Assembly: GCF_009757775.1 (NCBI RefSeq) | Contig: NZ_RHLK01000005.1 | Span: 62,969 to 126,968, forward strand | Direction: 5' to 3' | Origin: Paenibacillus lutrae | Lineage (GTDB): Bacteria; Bacillota; Bacilli; Paenibacillales; NBRC-103111 | Length of the DNA stretch: 64,000 bases | Part shown: piece by piece, positions 50,770 to 59,650 of the stretch | Layout of the letters: each line of letters begins with the position of its first letter | Position numbering within the stretch: the first letter of the stretch is position 1 | Made by a program: the position numbers and the translations under genes | Notes under the pieces: model-generated | What the model was told of the DNA's origin: nothing | What the model saw: only the letters and a program-made list of their open reading frames with translations | Database searches by the model: none

Positions 50770-51510
50770 ATGAAACAGAATAAATATGATGAGGAAACTT
50801 TCTTTGCTGCTTACGAACAAATGCCTCGATCCGTCAAAGGGCTTGAAGGTGCTGGAGAATGGCATGTATGGCAAGCACTGTTACCTGAGCTGCGCGATAA
50901 GAGCGTACTTGATTTGGGATGCGGTTACGGTTGGCACTGCCGGTATGTCCGCGAGCAGCAGGCAAGTTCTGTGACAGGTATAGACCTTTCCGAAAAAATG
51001 CTTCAAAAAGCTCGTGAAAACACAGACGATCCATCCATTACGTATATCAAAGCTCCCATTGAGGACATTCAATTTACGGACTCACAATTTGATCTGGTCA
51101 TCAGTTCGCTGGCCTTTCACTATATCGCGTCGTTTGGAGCCATCTGCCAAAAAGTTTATGCTTGGCTGAAACCCGGAGGGACTTTTCTTTTTTCAGTCGA
51201 GCACCCCATCTTTACTTCCCGCAGCGAGCAAGATTGGTACTCGGATGACCAAGGGAACCGGCTTCACTGGCCAGTCGACCACTATCAATTTGAAGGAATA
51301 CGCGAAACCTCCTTCTTAACGGAGAACGTTGTTAAATATCACCGGACCCTCTCAACCTATCTGAATGACTTAATTGGCTCCGGATTTAACATAAGAGCCG
51401 TTAAAGAACCTATGCCTTCTGATGAACTGTTGCAAACAGTGCCCGAAATGAAGGATGAAAACCGGAGACCTATGTTTTTAATCATTTCCGCTGAAAAGGG
51501 GCTTGCTTAA
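50770..51510 (+). CDS. Class I SAM-dependent methyltransferase
   Basis: 246 aa. The SAM-binding motif I is VLDLGCGYGWHCRYV (near residue 45), with TGIDLSEKML, LVISSLAFHYI and LKPGGTFLFSVEHPIF following in the order of Methyltransf_11/25-type enzymes. Substrate unknown. It is a plus-strand gene between dacB and ytfJ, with CAGGAG before the ATG and its own terminator, and no partner genes. B. subtilis has nothing similar at this point, so it is a local insertion. Confidence 0.88.
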   Translation: MKQNKYDEETFFAAYEQMPRSVKGLEGAGEWHVWQALLPELRDKSVLDLGCGYGWHCRYVREQQASSVTGIDLSEKMLQKARENTDDPSITYIKAPIEDIQFTDSQFDLVISSLAFHYIASFGAICQKVYAWLKPGGTFLFSVEHPIFTSRSEQDWYSDDQGNRLHWPVDHYQFEGIRETSFLTENVVKYHRTLSTYLNDLIGSGFNIRAVKEPMPSDELLQTVPEMKDENRRPMFLIISAEKGLA

Positions 51511-51584
51511 TCCTGATCCTATAATCTCCCGTTTCAGCTGCCATCCGTATTCTCGCAATATCCATGCTTTAATGAAAAAAAGAC

Positions 51585-51618
51585 AAAAAAAGCTGTTCCA
51601 AAAAGGACAGCTTTTTTT
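51585..51618. terminator. Bidirectional terminator between the methyltransferase and ytfJ
   Basis: AAAAAAGCTGTTCC and GGACAGCTTTTTTT form a stem with one bulge and a 5-A loop, with T-runs in both directions. It serves both convergent genes. Confidence 0.9.
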
Positions 51619-51637
51619 GTCTGATCCAGGACCAGAG

Positions 51638-52105
51638 TTAGTTCATGTCGACGGAATCCGCCTGAATCGTAATATTCGGAGTTGCTCCCTGGGACTGCGC
51701 ATTCGACGACGTACCGCTGCTTTTGAAAATCGTCTGAACGCGGTCAACAATTTGCGGGGCGGAGTCGATAAGTCTTTCAAACAAGTGTGTCTGATTGTCA
51801 AGCGGTACAATTTTGACTCCATGAATGCCTACAACCAGGAAAGCGATTGGCGTAATGGATACGCCGCCGCCGCTACCGCCGCCAAAAGGCATAGAGACCG
51901 TAGCATTCTCTCCACCGCCGGGGATTGTTTCCGTCGTAAACTCACTTCCGCCTGCCGCAAATCCGAATCCGACTTTAGAGATCGGCATAATAACACTGCC
52001 GTCCGGAGTCTCAACCGGATCACCTACAATGGTGTTGACATCGACCATGGCTTTAATATTCTCCATGGCCGTTTTCATTAAGCCTTGAATAGGGTGATCT
52101 GTCAA
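51638..52105 (-). CDS. ytfJ: GerW-family sporulation protein YtfJ
   Basis: 155 aa from a TTG at 52105 behind AAAGGAGGAG; the ORF reaches further but without support. The family core is DVNTIVGDPVETPDGSVIMPISKVGFGFAAGG, followed by a Gly-rich strip (FGGGSGGGVSITPIAFLVV) and VKIVPLD. YtfJ (GerW) is needed for germination with certain germinants in B. subtilis. It follows the DUF2953 gene, matching the ytfI-ytfJ pair. Confidence 0.94.
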   Translation of the reverse strand: MTDHPIQGLMKTAMENIKAMVDVNTIVGDPVETPDGSVIMPISKVGFGFAAGGSEFTTETIPGGGENATVSMPFGGGSGGGVSITPIAFLVVGIHGVKIVPLDNQTHLFERLIDSAPQIVDRVQTIFKSSGTSSNAQSQGATPNITIQADSVDMN

Positions 52106-52214
52106 TGAAGTCTCCTCCTTTGTTCCTTCAAGACAGGGTTCCGGCCTGAAGGAGTAATAGGTCTGCATCCGGTAGGTTGCCCCGCATTTATCTATCCTAT
52201 GTAAAGGTGCTTTC

Positions 52215-52931
52215 TCAGGTCGGTGCCGGTTCCCTTCGGGTCTTGGGCTTATGCAGTGCCCGGCGGATGAGGTTTACCCAGGCTTTGAAGCCGCCTGGAG
52301 TACGAATAATCCGGACGAGGAGCCGGATAACCGAAAGGAACAAAGACCACACCGACACCCTCACTTCCCCTGCAAACTTAATTTGCAGCATCATCCGGTT
52401 ATATTGGGGGTTAACCGCGAGCTGCGGGGTCGTCTTCAAAGGGATGTAACGGGTTATAATACCAATCGCCATCGACTTCAAAGTCCATACGGCCCCTGTC
52501 ACAACGGCCGTCTGCGCCGCGTCCCCGACCCCTATGCCTGTCGTCCATTTGAGCTCGGAGCAGCGGAATAATTGAAGGGTCTGCACGGTCCACTTTTTTA
52601 TTCCTTTTGTATTTACCAATATTTCTTTGGCATCCCTTTTAAAGCGGCGAAGCATTTCTTTATCAATCTTATCCTGCCGATTCTCATTCACTTTCAGTTT
52701 GTTCTCATTTACTTTGGTTTCCGCTACGAAAATCCCCTCCGAAAAATTAAGAAATTTTACTGCAGGCAGGTTGAACCGGTAACACACTAAGCCATAGAGC
52801 GCTTTTATCTGGAAATATATCTCGTCATTCTGATCCATCCGGCTCCAAAAGCCGGTAAACTTAACCGGGCTTACGAATACAACCCCTATAAGAACGGCGA
52901 GCAGTACCGCCAGTATGGCTCCGATCACCAC
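52215..52931 (-). CDS. ytfI: DUF2953 membrane protein (YtfI type)
   Basis: About 238 aa from a GTG at 52931 with AAGGAGGG before it. One N-terminal hydrophobic helix (GAILAVLLAVLIGVVFV), a basic middle with many Lys/Asn, then DUF2953-like sequence TGIGVGDAAQTAVVTGAVWTL. Partner of ytfJ in spore-formers; role unknown. A terminator follows at 53029 for the upstream scpB. Confidence 0.82.
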   Translation of the reverse strand: MVIGAILAVLLAVLIGVVFVSPVKFTGFWSRMDQNDEIYFQIKALYGLVCYRFNLPAVKFLNFSEGIFVAETKVNENKLKVNENRQDKIDKEMLRRFKRDAKEILVNTKGIKKWTVQTLQLFRCSELKWTTGIGVGDAAQTAVVTGAVWTLKSMAIGIITRYIPLKTTPQLAVNPQYNRMMLQIKFAGEVRVSVWSLFLSVIRLLVRIIRTPGGFKAWVNLIRRALHKPKTRREPAPT

Positions 52932-53028
52932 TATCGTTCCCTCCTTCAAGTCCTAACAATTGCTGCTAGTAGTATCACCGCAGTCCACATTTTCATGCAG
53001 CAGACCCGGGCTTGCGCGCCAGGACATC

Positions 53029-53065
53029 AAAAAAACGCCTCTTTTTCAAAATGAAAAGGAAGGCG
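53029..53065 (-). terminator. Terminator after scpB
   Basis: CGCCT/AGGCG plus CTTTTC/GAAAAAG stem followed by seven T residues on the minus strand, 28 bases after the scpB stop. Confidence 0.82.
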
Positions 53066-53092
53066 CCGTTCGTTGGTTTGATAGGTTTAATA

Positions 53093-53797
53093 TTAATCCG
53101 AGCTGTCTTTAGAGCTTGTAAGTGGATCATCCTCATCCGGAACAGGAAGAAGTTCCAGATCGTTCCCGTCCGCTGTTAATGTCTTCTCTTCACTGCCCAG
53201 ATCCTCAAAGGTGAGCTGGTCGGTATTGTCTCCGTCCAATTTGTTGAACAGGAGCTTCGTCTCTTCCTCCAGATCGAAATCCCCTACAAAAGAAGGCGAT
53301 TCGGGAAGCTCCTGAATGGAGCTGAGTCCGAAGTATTCCAGAAACGGCTTGGATGTTCCGTACAAAATCGGTCTCCCGATAGCTTCCGCGCGCCCGGTCT
53401 CGATAATTAACTCCTTCGCCATTAACGTGTGCAGGGCACGCTCGGATTTCACTCCGCGGATTTCTTCAATCTCCACACGGGTAATAGGCTGTTTGTACGC
53501 TACAATCGACAAAGTCTCCAGAGCTGCCTGAGATAGCGAGGAACGGGATGGAGAGTACGCCAGACGCTCGAAATACGGTGCGTGTTCCGGCACGGTCGTC
53601 ATCTGATAGGCGCCTGCAACTCTCGTGATTTGGATACCTCGTCCGGTGCGGCGCAAATCTTCCGCTAATTCATCAACCAGTTCCGTTATGAAATGCACAT
53701 CCGATTCCAGTACGTCTGCCAGCTGCTTTTTGTCGAGTCCCTCGTCCCCGGCTACAAAGAGCAGTCCTTCAATAATCGATTTCATCTGTTGATAGTC
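53093..53797 (-). CDS. scpB: Segregation and condensation protein B
   Basis: 234 aa from an ATG at 53797 (GGAGGGAG upstream). Two winged-helix domains are evident: MKSIIEGLLFVAGDEGLDKKQLADVL near the N-terminus and ALETLSIVAYKQPITRVEIEEIRGV in the middle, with a long acidic C-terminal tail (about 170-234). ScpB with ScpA and SMC forms the bacterial condensin complex. It overlaps scpA by 29 bp. Confidence 0.95.
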   Translation of the reverse strand, partial: DYQQMKSIIEGLLFVAGDEGLDKKQLADVLESDVHFITELVDELAEDLRRTGRGIQITRVAGAYQMTTVPEHAPYFERLAYSPSRSSLSQAALETLSIVAYKQPITRVEIEEIRGVKSERALHTLMAKELIIETGRAEAIGRPILYGTSKPFLEYFGLSSIQELPESPSFVGDFDLEEETKLLFNKLDGDNTDQLTFEDLGSEEKTLTADGNDLELLPVPDEDDPLTSSKDSSD

Positions 53798-54551
53798 CAT
53801 CGGACAGTTCTCCCTCCTTGGCCTGAATAACGATGTCATCGAACAGCCTGTGCTGGAAGCACTGGATTTTCTTCATCTTCATCAGTTCCAGTATCGCTAA
53901 AAATGTGACTACAATTTCCTCGCGGCTGCAGTCCTTTTCGAACATTTTCGAGAACAAGACGCGTCCTCCCTTGTTCTGAAGAAGTTCAATAATATCGACA
54001 ATGCGGTCTTTCACGGAGATTTCATCGCGCCTGATTTTGGCGACCTGATTGCGGTGACCCATTTTGCGGAGTGTCCGCTGAAAAGCCATCATCAAGTCGC
54101 TTACTCCCAAGCCTTTGACCGGATTCTCCTGGATCTGCGGCGTGTAGGGCGTCAGGTCTTCCGGTTCCCGGGTAAACACCAGGCTCCGTTCAACCTCTTT
54201 ATCCCTCAGCAAATCCGCTATCGCTTTGTATTTACGGTATTCAATCAGCTTCTGCACCAGCTCTGCGCGAGGATCAACATCCTCCTCTTCGTAGAAATCG
54301 AATTCCATATCCAGTACAGGCGGTTTCGGCAAAAGCATTTTGCTCTTAATCGCGAGCAGCGTAGCCGCCATAACCAGAAATTCACTGGTAACTTCCAGCT
54401 CCAGCTCATGCATAGCCTGGACATACGACATGTACTGCTCCGTAATGTCCTTGATCGGGATATTATAGATGTCAACCTCGGACTTATCGATCAAATGAAG
54501 CAGCAGATCGAGCGGCCCTTCGAACACTTCCAGTTTATACAGCATTTTCAT
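53769..54551 (-). CDS. scpA: Segregation and condensation protein A (kleisin)
   Basis: 260 aa from an ATG at 54551 with GGGAGAA upstream; 27 further upstream codons in frame overlap a terminator and are not used. The kleisin N-terminus YKLEVFEGPLDLLLHLIDKSEVDIYNIPI is diagnostic, with a C-terminal winged helix (FLAILELMKMKKIQCFQ). It bridges SMC heads and binds ScpB dimers, and works in chromosome segregation. Confidence 0.96.
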   Translation of the reverse strand: MKMLYKLEVFEGPLDLLLHLIDKSEVDIYNIPIKDITEQYMSYVQAMHELELEVTSEFLVMAATLLAIKSKMLLPKPPVLDMEFDFYEEEDVDPRAELVQKLIEYRKYKAIADLLRDKEVERSLVFTREPEDLTPYTPQIQENPVKGLGVSDLMMAFQRTLRKMGHRNQVAKIRRDEISVKDRIVDIIELLQNKGGRVLFSKMFEKDCSREEIVVTFLAILELMKMKKIQCFQHRLFDDIVIQAKEGELSDGLSTDEIDY

Positions 54552-54565
54552 AACATCGTTCTCCC

Positions 54566-54597
54566 AAAAAAAAGATCCCCGTCCAAGTAGGCCGGGG
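54566..54597 (-). terminator. Terminator after ribH
   Basis: CCCCG/CGGGG with an 11-nt loop followed by ATCTTTTTTTT on the minus strand. It ends the riboflavin operon and overlaps the leader of scpA. Confidence 0.88.
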
Positions 54598-54651
54598 CTT
54601 TCGAATCCTTGCTTGCAGCCGTCTGGGAGCACGCCCGCGGTATAGCCGTGC

Positions 54652-55122
54652 TTAACCCTTCATCTGCTTCGTCAGATTTGCCATTTCAATGGCGGTAACA
54701 GCAGCTTCCCAGCCCTTGTTACCCGCTTTAGTTCCTGCCCGTTCGATAGCCTGCTCAATAGAGTCGGTAGTCAGAACGCCGAAAATCGTAGGAACCCCCG
54801 TCTTAAGTGAAACAGCCGATACACCCTTCGCCGCTTCATTGCAAACATAATCAAAATGCGGTGTCGAACCGCGAATAACCGTTCCGAGTGTAATCACCGC
54901 ATCGTACTTTCCGGCTTCAGCCATTTTCTGAGCGATCAAAGGAATTTCAAATGCTCCCGGTACCCAAGCCACTTCAATTTCGGTTTCCTCAACTCCATGA
55001 CGCTGCAGGGCATCGAGCGCTCCCGCCAGCAGTTTGGATGTAATAAACTCGTTAAAACGACCTACAACAATCCCATATGTTAATCCTTGCGAAATGAGGT
55101 TACCTTCATAATTCTTGACCAT
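54652..55122 (-). CDS. ribH: 6,7-dimethyl-8-ribityllumazine synthase
   Basis: 156-aa icosahedral enzyme joining dihydroxybutanone phosphate to the pyrimidine intermediate. Signatures are [34 protein letters not shown] and [21 protein letters not shown], which holds the catalytic His. It is the last gene of ribD-ribE-ribBA-ribH, 75 bp after ribBA. Confidence 0.97.
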   Translation of the reverse strand: MVKNYEGNLISQGLTYGIVVGRFNEFITSKLLAGALDALQRHGVEETEIEVAWVPGAFEIPLIAQKMAEAGKYDAVITLGTVIRGSTPHFDYVCNEAAKGVSAVSLKTGVPTIFGVLTTDSIEQAIERAGTKAGNKGWEAAVTAIEMANLTKQMKG

Positions 55123-55197
55123 GTGTACCTACTCCTTCATCTTCTAGTATACAAACCTATCTTCCATATAAAAAGAAATATTTTGCGAAAAACAGAA

Positions 55198-56421
55198 TCA
55201 GCTCGGATCAAACGTGAGTAAATGCCCTAATTTTTCCTGCTTGGTATGTAAATACCGGGCATTATCTTCGTTGTGGGGCAGCTGAATCGGAACCCGCTCC
55301 ACAATTTCGAGTCCATATCCTTCCAAACCGGTAATTTTACGCGGGTTGTTGGTCATCAGACGCATTTGGCGCACACCGAGGTCTTTCAAAATTTGGGCGC
55401 CCACGCCATATTCCCTCAGATCCGGTGCAAAGCCGAGTTTTTCATTGGCTTGGACGGTATCCAGACCTTCTTCCTGGAGAACGTAAGCCTTCAGCTTATT
55501 AATGAGACCAATGCCGCGGCCTTCCTGGCGCATATAGAGAAGGATGCCGGCCCCTGCTTCATTGATCTGCTGCAGCGCCGAAGCCAGCTGAGGGCCGCAG
55601 TCACACCGGTGGGAATGAAACACGTCGCCAGTCAGACACTCGGAGTGCACACGTACCAGAATAGGGACAGAAGGGTCGATCTCACCCCTCACTAAAGCTA
55701 CATGTTCCTTCTGATCAATCTGATTCGTATACGCAACAGCACGGAAAGTACCGAAGTCTGTCGGCAAATTAGCTTCCACTTCCCTCTGGACAAGCTTCTC
55801 CTGCTCGTTGCGGTAGCGGATCAGATCCTGGATGGTGATGATTTTGAGATCGTGAATCCGGGCAACGTCCATCAGATCCGGCACCCGCGCCATCGTACCG
55901 TCTTCCTTAATCACCTCACAGATAACGGCAGCCGGATAAGAGCCGCACATACGGGCGAGATCAACCGCCGCTTCCGTATGACCTGCGCGGCGCAGCACGC
56001 CGCCTTTCTTGGCGATAAGCGGAAAAACATGTCCGGGACGACGGAAATGCAGCGGCTTTGCAGCCGGATCAATGAGCGCCTGCACGGTACGCGAACGCTC
56101 ATAAGCCGATATACCCGTAGTGGTATCCGCGTGATCAATTGAAACCGTAAAGGCAGTCCCGTGATAATCCGTATTGCGGGAAACCATCGGGGGCAGGTCC
56201 AGTTCCCCGGCGCGTTCTTCGGTTAACGGAGTACACACGAGGCCCCGTCCTTCTCTGATCATGAAATTAATGACTTCGGGGGTCGCTTTATCCGCAAGGG
56301 CAATGAAATCGCCCTCGTTCTCGCGGTCTTCATCGTCTACGACGATAATAACTTTCCCCGCGGCCAGATCTTGAACAGCCTCCTCTATCGAATGAAATGT
56401 GTAGGTTTCTCTCTCAGCCAT
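55198..56421 (-). CDS. ribBA: Bifunctional DHBP synthase / GTP cyclohydrolase II
   Basis: 407 aa, two enzymes in one. N-terminal half (about 1-200) is dihydroxybutanone phosphate synthase with [29 protein letters not shown] and [12 protein letters not shown]-terminal half is GTP cyclohydrolase II with the zinc ligands in [25 protein letters not shown] and the NNPRKI loop. It feeds both branches of riboflavin synthesis and lies between ribE and ribH. Confidence 0.97.
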   Translation of the reverse strand: MAERETYTFHSIEEAVQDLAAGKVIIVVDDEDRENEGDFIALADKATPEVINFMIREGRGLVCTPLTEERAGELDLPPMVSRNTDYHGTAFTVSIDHADTTTGISAYERSRTVQALIDPAAKPLHFRRPGHVFPLIAKKGGVLRRAGHTEAAVDLARMCGSYPAAVICEVIKEDGTMARVPDLMDVARIHDLKIITIQDLIRYRNEQEKLVQREVEANLPTDFGTFRAVAYTNQIDQKEHVALVRGEIDPSVPILVRVHSECLTGDVFHSHRCDCGPQLASALQQINEAGAGILLYMRQEGRGIGLINKLKAYVLQEEGLDTVQANEKLGFAPDLREYGVGAQILKDLGVRQMRLMTNNPRKITGLEGYGLEIVERVPIQLPHNEDNARYLHTKQEKLGHLLTFDPS

Positions 56422-56446
56422 GCCAATCCCTCCTTTGTTTCTTGGT

Positions 56447-57115
56447 CTAGAAAAAGCCGTTCTCAGCTAAAAAGTTTTTCGTTAGTCCACCCCGTGAAGC
56501 GGCGGAGCCAGTCCCTTTTGCTGCCGAAGGCTGCAGAAGTTTTTCAATATATTTCCCCAGTACATCACATTCCATGTTTACCGTGTCCCCCGGATGCTTA
56601 TCCTGCAGGACGGTCTGAGCCAGCGTGTGGGGGATAATGGAGACCGCGAAGGTCTGCTCCGTTACATCTACCAGAGTCAATGAAATCCCGTCAATCGTAA
56701 TCGAACCGCCTGGTATCATATAGCGCATCACATCCGGACTGGCCGGCTGCAAACGATAGACAACCGCGTTCTCTTCAGGAGTCCGCGTACGGATAGTGGC
56801 TGTACTATCGACATGACCCTGCACGATGTGCCCGCCGAACCTGCCGCTCGCCGGCATCGCCCTCTCCAGATTAACCCGGGCTCCTGTCTGAAGTCCGTTC
56901 AGGTTCGTCTTACGGTAGGTCTCGGGCATCACGTCTACGGCAAATGTGTGTTTATCGAAGGCGATCACCGTCAGGCAAACACCATTAACGGCAATGCTGT
57001 CACCCAGTTTGACATCTTCCAGAATCAGAGAGGCACCGATCGTCAGCACCATAGCCTGACCTTGTTTGTGTATCCGGCGCATCACGCCGATTTCTTCAAT
57101 TATTCCGGTAAACAT
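56447..57115 (-). CDS. ribE: Riboflavin synthase, alpha subunit
   Basis: 222 aa from an ATG at 57115 behind AGAGGAGG. The same frame is open far upstream through ribD, which produces a spurious Arg-rich extension. Two lumazine-binding repeats are seen, [12 protein letters not shown]...[11 protein letters not shown] and [14 protein letters not shown]...[11 protein letters not shown]. It dismutates two lumazines into riboflavin. It starts 16 bp inside ribD. Confidence 0.96.
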   Translation of the reverse strand: MFTGIIEEIGVMRRIHKQGQAMVLTIGASLILEDVKLGDSIAVNGVCLTVIAFDKHTFAVDVMPETYRKTNLNGLQTGARVNLERAMPASGRFGGHIVQGHVDSTATIRTRTPEENAVVYRLQPASPDVMRYMIPGGSITIDGISLTLVDVTEQTFAVSIIPHTLAQTVLQDKHPGDTVNMECDVLGKYIEKLLQPSAAKGTGSAASRGGLTKNFLAENGFF

Positions 57116-58239
57116 GATGAAGCCTCCTCTTCGGCGTACTGCGGATACCCGGTCAGACAGACATCGTCGCCGACCGTTTGAACCGTCATGCGGGCCAGCC
57201 GGATCGCCTCGCTCATTCGGCCGAAGCCGCCGAATGAGACGTTGTCGGGTGCCTGTGCCCCGCCGCCAATCCACTTCGGGGCGAAGAAGAGGACCGCCTT
57301 GTCGACAAGCCGGCTCTCCAGCATCGCCCCGCTGAGCCGTCCTCCGCCCTCCAGGAGGACGGAGGGGATTTCCATCTCGCCGAGCAGCCTCATCGCGAGC
57401 GGAAGATCGACGTGCGGTCCGCTGCCGCACGTCAGCACCCGGGCGCCGTGCGCTTCAAGCGCTTCGCGTCTTGAAGCCGGGGCGCCTGCGGTGGTCAGGA
57501 TGAGCGTCGGCCCCCCATCCTGACCCGGCAGCACCCGCGCGGACAGCGGCGTCCTCAGCTGCGAGTCGACGACGACCCGCAGCGGGTGGAGCGCCGGTAC
57601 GGCCAGCCGGGTGGTCAGCTCGGGATCATCGGCAAGCACCGTGCCGATGCCGACCATGATGGCGGCATGCCGGTGCCGCATCGTGTGCACGAGCTCGCGC
57701 GCCGGGGCGCCGGTAATCCATTTGCTGTCGCCTGTGCGGGCAGCAATTTTACCGTCGAGCGTGCTCGCGTTCTTCATCGTGACAAAAGGCAGCCGGGTCA
57801 CGATGAATTTATTGAACGCCTCGTTCAAGGCGTTCGCCTCTTCCGCGAGCAGACCGGCATCCACCCGGATGCCGCTGCTCTTCAGCCTCGCGATGCCGGA
57901 GCCCGCAACGAGCGGGTTCGGATCCACCGAGGCTACGACGACGCGGCGCACCCCGCTCTGGATGAGCCGGTCGCTGCATGGAGGCGTGCGCCCATAATGG
58001 CTGCACGGCTCCAGCGTGACGTACGCGGTGGCTCCGGCCGCTTCCGCCCCGGCCATCTGCAGCGCCAGCACCTCTGCGTGGCCTTCGCCCCGCCTGAGAT
58101 GCGCGCCCATGCCAACGACGCGGCCGTCCTTGACAAGCACACAGCCCACGACCGGATTTACCCCGGTCTGGCCTTGAGCACTTTGCGCCATCTGGAGCGC
58201 AAGACGCATATAAGTTTCATCCTGCAAAGGTTGAAGCAT
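57100..58239 (-). CDS. ribD: Bifunctional riboflavin deaminase/reductase
   Basis: 379 aa from an ATG at 58239 (GAGGAG upstream). The N-terminal deaminase domain has the zinc motif HAEVLAL with LEPCSHYGRTPPC; the C-terminal reductase domain (about 150-370) has ITGAPARELVHTMRHRHAAIMVGIGTVLADDPELT and LLEGGGRLSGAMLE. It carries out the second and third steps from GTP to riboflavin. First gene of the operon, expressed behind an FMN riboswitch. The DNA of ribD is markedly GC-rich compared with neighbours, hence many antisense frames. Confidence 0.96.
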   Translation of the reverse strand: MLQPLQDETYMRLALQMAQSAQGQTGVNPVVGCVLVKDGRVVGMGAHLRRGEGHAEVLALQMAGAEAAGATAYVTLEPCSHYGRTPPCSDRLIQSGVRRVVVASVDPNPLVAGSGIARLKSSGIRVDAGLLAEEANALNEAFNKFIVTRLPFVTMKNASTLDGKIAARTGDSKWITGAPARELVHTMRHRHAAIMVGIGTVLADDPELTTRLAVPALHPLRVVVDSQLRTPLSARVLPGQDGGPTLILTTAGAPASRREALEAHGARVLTCGSGPHVDLPLAMRLLGEMEIPSVLLEGGGRLSGAMLESRLVDKAVLFFAPKWIGGGAQAPDNVSFGGFGRMSEAIRLARMTVQTVGDDVCLTGYPQYAEEEASSCLPE

Positions 58240-58312
58240 GGTTTTGTCGCTCCTCATCCGGTGAAATTTAAACCTAATTCCGTAAAAGCCGTCGTGCTAT
58301 CCGCTAAAACAT

Positions 58313-58345
58313 CAAAAAGACCCCGGTTCCAATGAACGGGGGTCG
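58313..58345 (-). terminator. ribD leader terminator
   Basis: GACCCC(C)/GGGGTC with GTTC/GAAC extension, followed by TTTTTG on the minus strand, about 75 bases before the ribD ATG. It is the likely off-switch of the FMN riboswitch, though about 500 nt from the aptamer. Confidence 0.85.
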
Positions 58346-58713
58346 TTGTAAGATGAAAGTCGACAAAGAATAAAGATCAGCGGTTTACTAAGTTTACCGT
58401 CTAGCTGCGCAGCAGTAAGAAAGGTCTGCACGAGAGCAGTCTTTACGTTACAGCTAAGCAGCGGCAGAGTTTCATTACTCCACCTGAGACTTGTACCTGT
58501 CCAGGATTTTCTTTAATTGCCTATACGGAAAGAAAGATCAGCAGTCTCCAGAGAAATCGATGCGTGTGCTGCACAATACAGTCGGCACATACAGAAATTC
58601 AACCGGAATAGCTGTCTTCAAGCGTCAGCAAACAAAGGAATTCCCCATCCCCATACAGTCTCAAGGAAAGGTTCCTGGCCTATTCATCTCGTATTGTCTT
58701 GGCAAGGAATGTA

Positions 58714-58743
58714 GGTATACACAATTAATCCACCATATGTCAA
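58714..58743 (-). promoter_or_regulatory. promoter-like sequence inside the ribD leader
   Basis: Perfect TTGACA (58743-58738), an 18-bp spacer and TATACC preceded by TGTG (58719-58714; extended -10). It lies downstream of the FMN aptamer but upstream of the terminator, so RNA from it would lack the aptamer. Confidence 0.55.
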
Positions 58744-58843
58744 ATCAAACCAACGAAATGACGACTGGATCCCATCCGCTCCTGTATCGAAGACAATAGA
58801 TAAGAAAGGTACGTTCAAACATTAGCACACGGATTCTTTTCTT

Positions 58844-59026
58844 CTCCTTCTCCCATCCAGACTGTAACTGTCGGTCTCGGACTCTCACCAAGTCAGCCGG
58901 AGCCTGAAGATCTTGCGTTGGTACGCTGGATAATCAGATTCCGGGTCACGGACTAAGCCGCAGTCCGGTAATCCGGTACTGCTGCAACACCGCCGGTAGG
59001 GAATTTCACCCTGCCCCGAAGGATAA
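58844..59026 (-). promoter_or_regulatory. FMN riboswitch (RFN element)
   Basis: The minus strand shows the RFN landmarks in order: CTTCGGGGCAGGGTGAAATT, CCCTACCGGCGGT, AGTCCGTGACCC, a variable arm, TTGGTGAGAGTCCGAGACCGA, CAGTTACAGTCTGGATGGGA and GAAGGA. FMN binding normally stops rib gene expression. The match is close, with a somewhat long variable arm. Confidence 0.95.
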
Positions 59027-59058
59027 CTCAATTATGCGATTGTAATTGGTTTGACTGA

Positions 59059-59087
59059 ATAGTACCATTGTGTCTTTAAAAAATCAA
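59059..59087 (-). promoter_or_regulatory. ribD operon promoter
   Basis: TTGATT (59087-59082), 17-bp spacer and TACTAT (59064-59059), some 30 bases before the FMN aptamer on the minus strand. Confidence 0.6.
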
Positions 59088-59236
59088 GTTTATATACAAC
59101 AAAAAGAGTCGGATATAAAGTTCCTTGCGTATAAAAGCTGCCTATCCGGGATATGGTGATAGCACGGATCACGGATGATCATCCATAAGTAAAGCGATCA
59201 GCATGAGCCGATACCGGATAAGAAAGGAATTCTTAT

Positions 59237-59509
59237 ATGCCCCATTCCCCGGACCTGAGAACGTACGCCCTATCCGTCCCGGATAAAGAGGCTCCCCATT
59301 ATCCTTTCCCACTCGTTTCCTATGGGCACGTGTTCCCTCTCCACCTGTATACAGCCGGTTTTACCAAAGCAGAGCTCTGGATGCTTCTTGATCAGTCGGG
59401 AGTTAACTCGCTCTCGGAAGTCATCCAGGCAGAATTAACGCAGCCAGGCTGTTTAGTCGTTGTATCCAGGCCTAATAACAAACGGGAGAACCGCGCTCAG
59501 CAGCACTAA
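59237..59509 (+). CDS. Orphan small ORF (90 aa), unknown function
   Basis: ATG at 59237 with AAAGGA at loose spacing. The 90-aa product has no motif I recognise; it is Pro/Leu-rich at the start (SPDLRTYALSVPDKEAPHYPFP) with an aromatic patch (FPLHLYTAGFTKAELWMLL). It is a plus-strand gene divergent from the rib operon, ending 40 bp before a 19-bp inverted repeat. A real gene is possible but unproven. Confidence 0.42.
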   Translation: MPHSPDLRTYALSVPDKEAPHYPFPLVSYGHVFPLHLYTAGFTKAELWMLLDQSGVNSLSEVIQAELTQPGCLVVVSRPNNKRENRAQQH

Positions 59510-59550
59510 CCGGGTCTTCAGCTCCCTCTCCTACCTCCATTCCAAGACGA

Positions 59551-59601
59551 AGGAAAGCCCTGTTTTCGCACATCATATATGCGCGAAAACAGGGCTTTCC
59601 T
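59551..59601. repeat. 19-bp perfect inverted repeat between the orphan ORF and ppiB
   Basis: AGGAAAGCCCTGTTTTCGC (59551-59569) and its exact complement (59583-59601) flank a 13-nt loop that itself has GC ends. No T-run follows on either strand, so it is not a typical terminator, although each arm contains TTTTCGC. It lies between convergent genes and may act as a bidirectional terminator or RNA end-protector. Confidence 0.9.
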
Positions 59602-59650
59602 GGGAAAAACTGCCAGCGGCCAGACTTAACTCCGGCTTGAGGCAATTTTA

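Larger units (their letters stand above)
58240..59236 (-). promoter_or_regulatory. Long ribD leader and intergenic region
   Basis: About 1 kb without an assured gene. On the minus strand it contains a promoter (59087-59059), an FMN aptamer (59026-58844), about 500 nt with no clear gene but a promoter-like sequence (58743-58714), and a terminator (58345-58313). A plus-strand ORF at 58491-58799 (102 aa) has no ribosome site and no recognisable domain. Confidence 0.75.

Noticed and set aside
51503-52081. 192-aa plus-strand ORF after the methyltransferase
   Set aside because: Runs through a bidirectional terminator and is antisense to ytfJ.
57116-57430. Arg-rich N-terminal extension of riboflavin synthase
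   Set aside because: It is ribD read in another frame; the real start is the ATG at 57115 with AGAGGAGG.
57586-58335. 249-aa plus-strand ORF opposite ribD
   Set aside because: Antisense to ribD in a GC-rich stretch, no ribosome site, His/Arg/Ala-rich composition typical of a shadow frame.
58491-58799. 102-aa plus-strand ORF in the ribD leader
   Set aside because: No ribosome site or domain; lies opposite the riboswitch expression platform.
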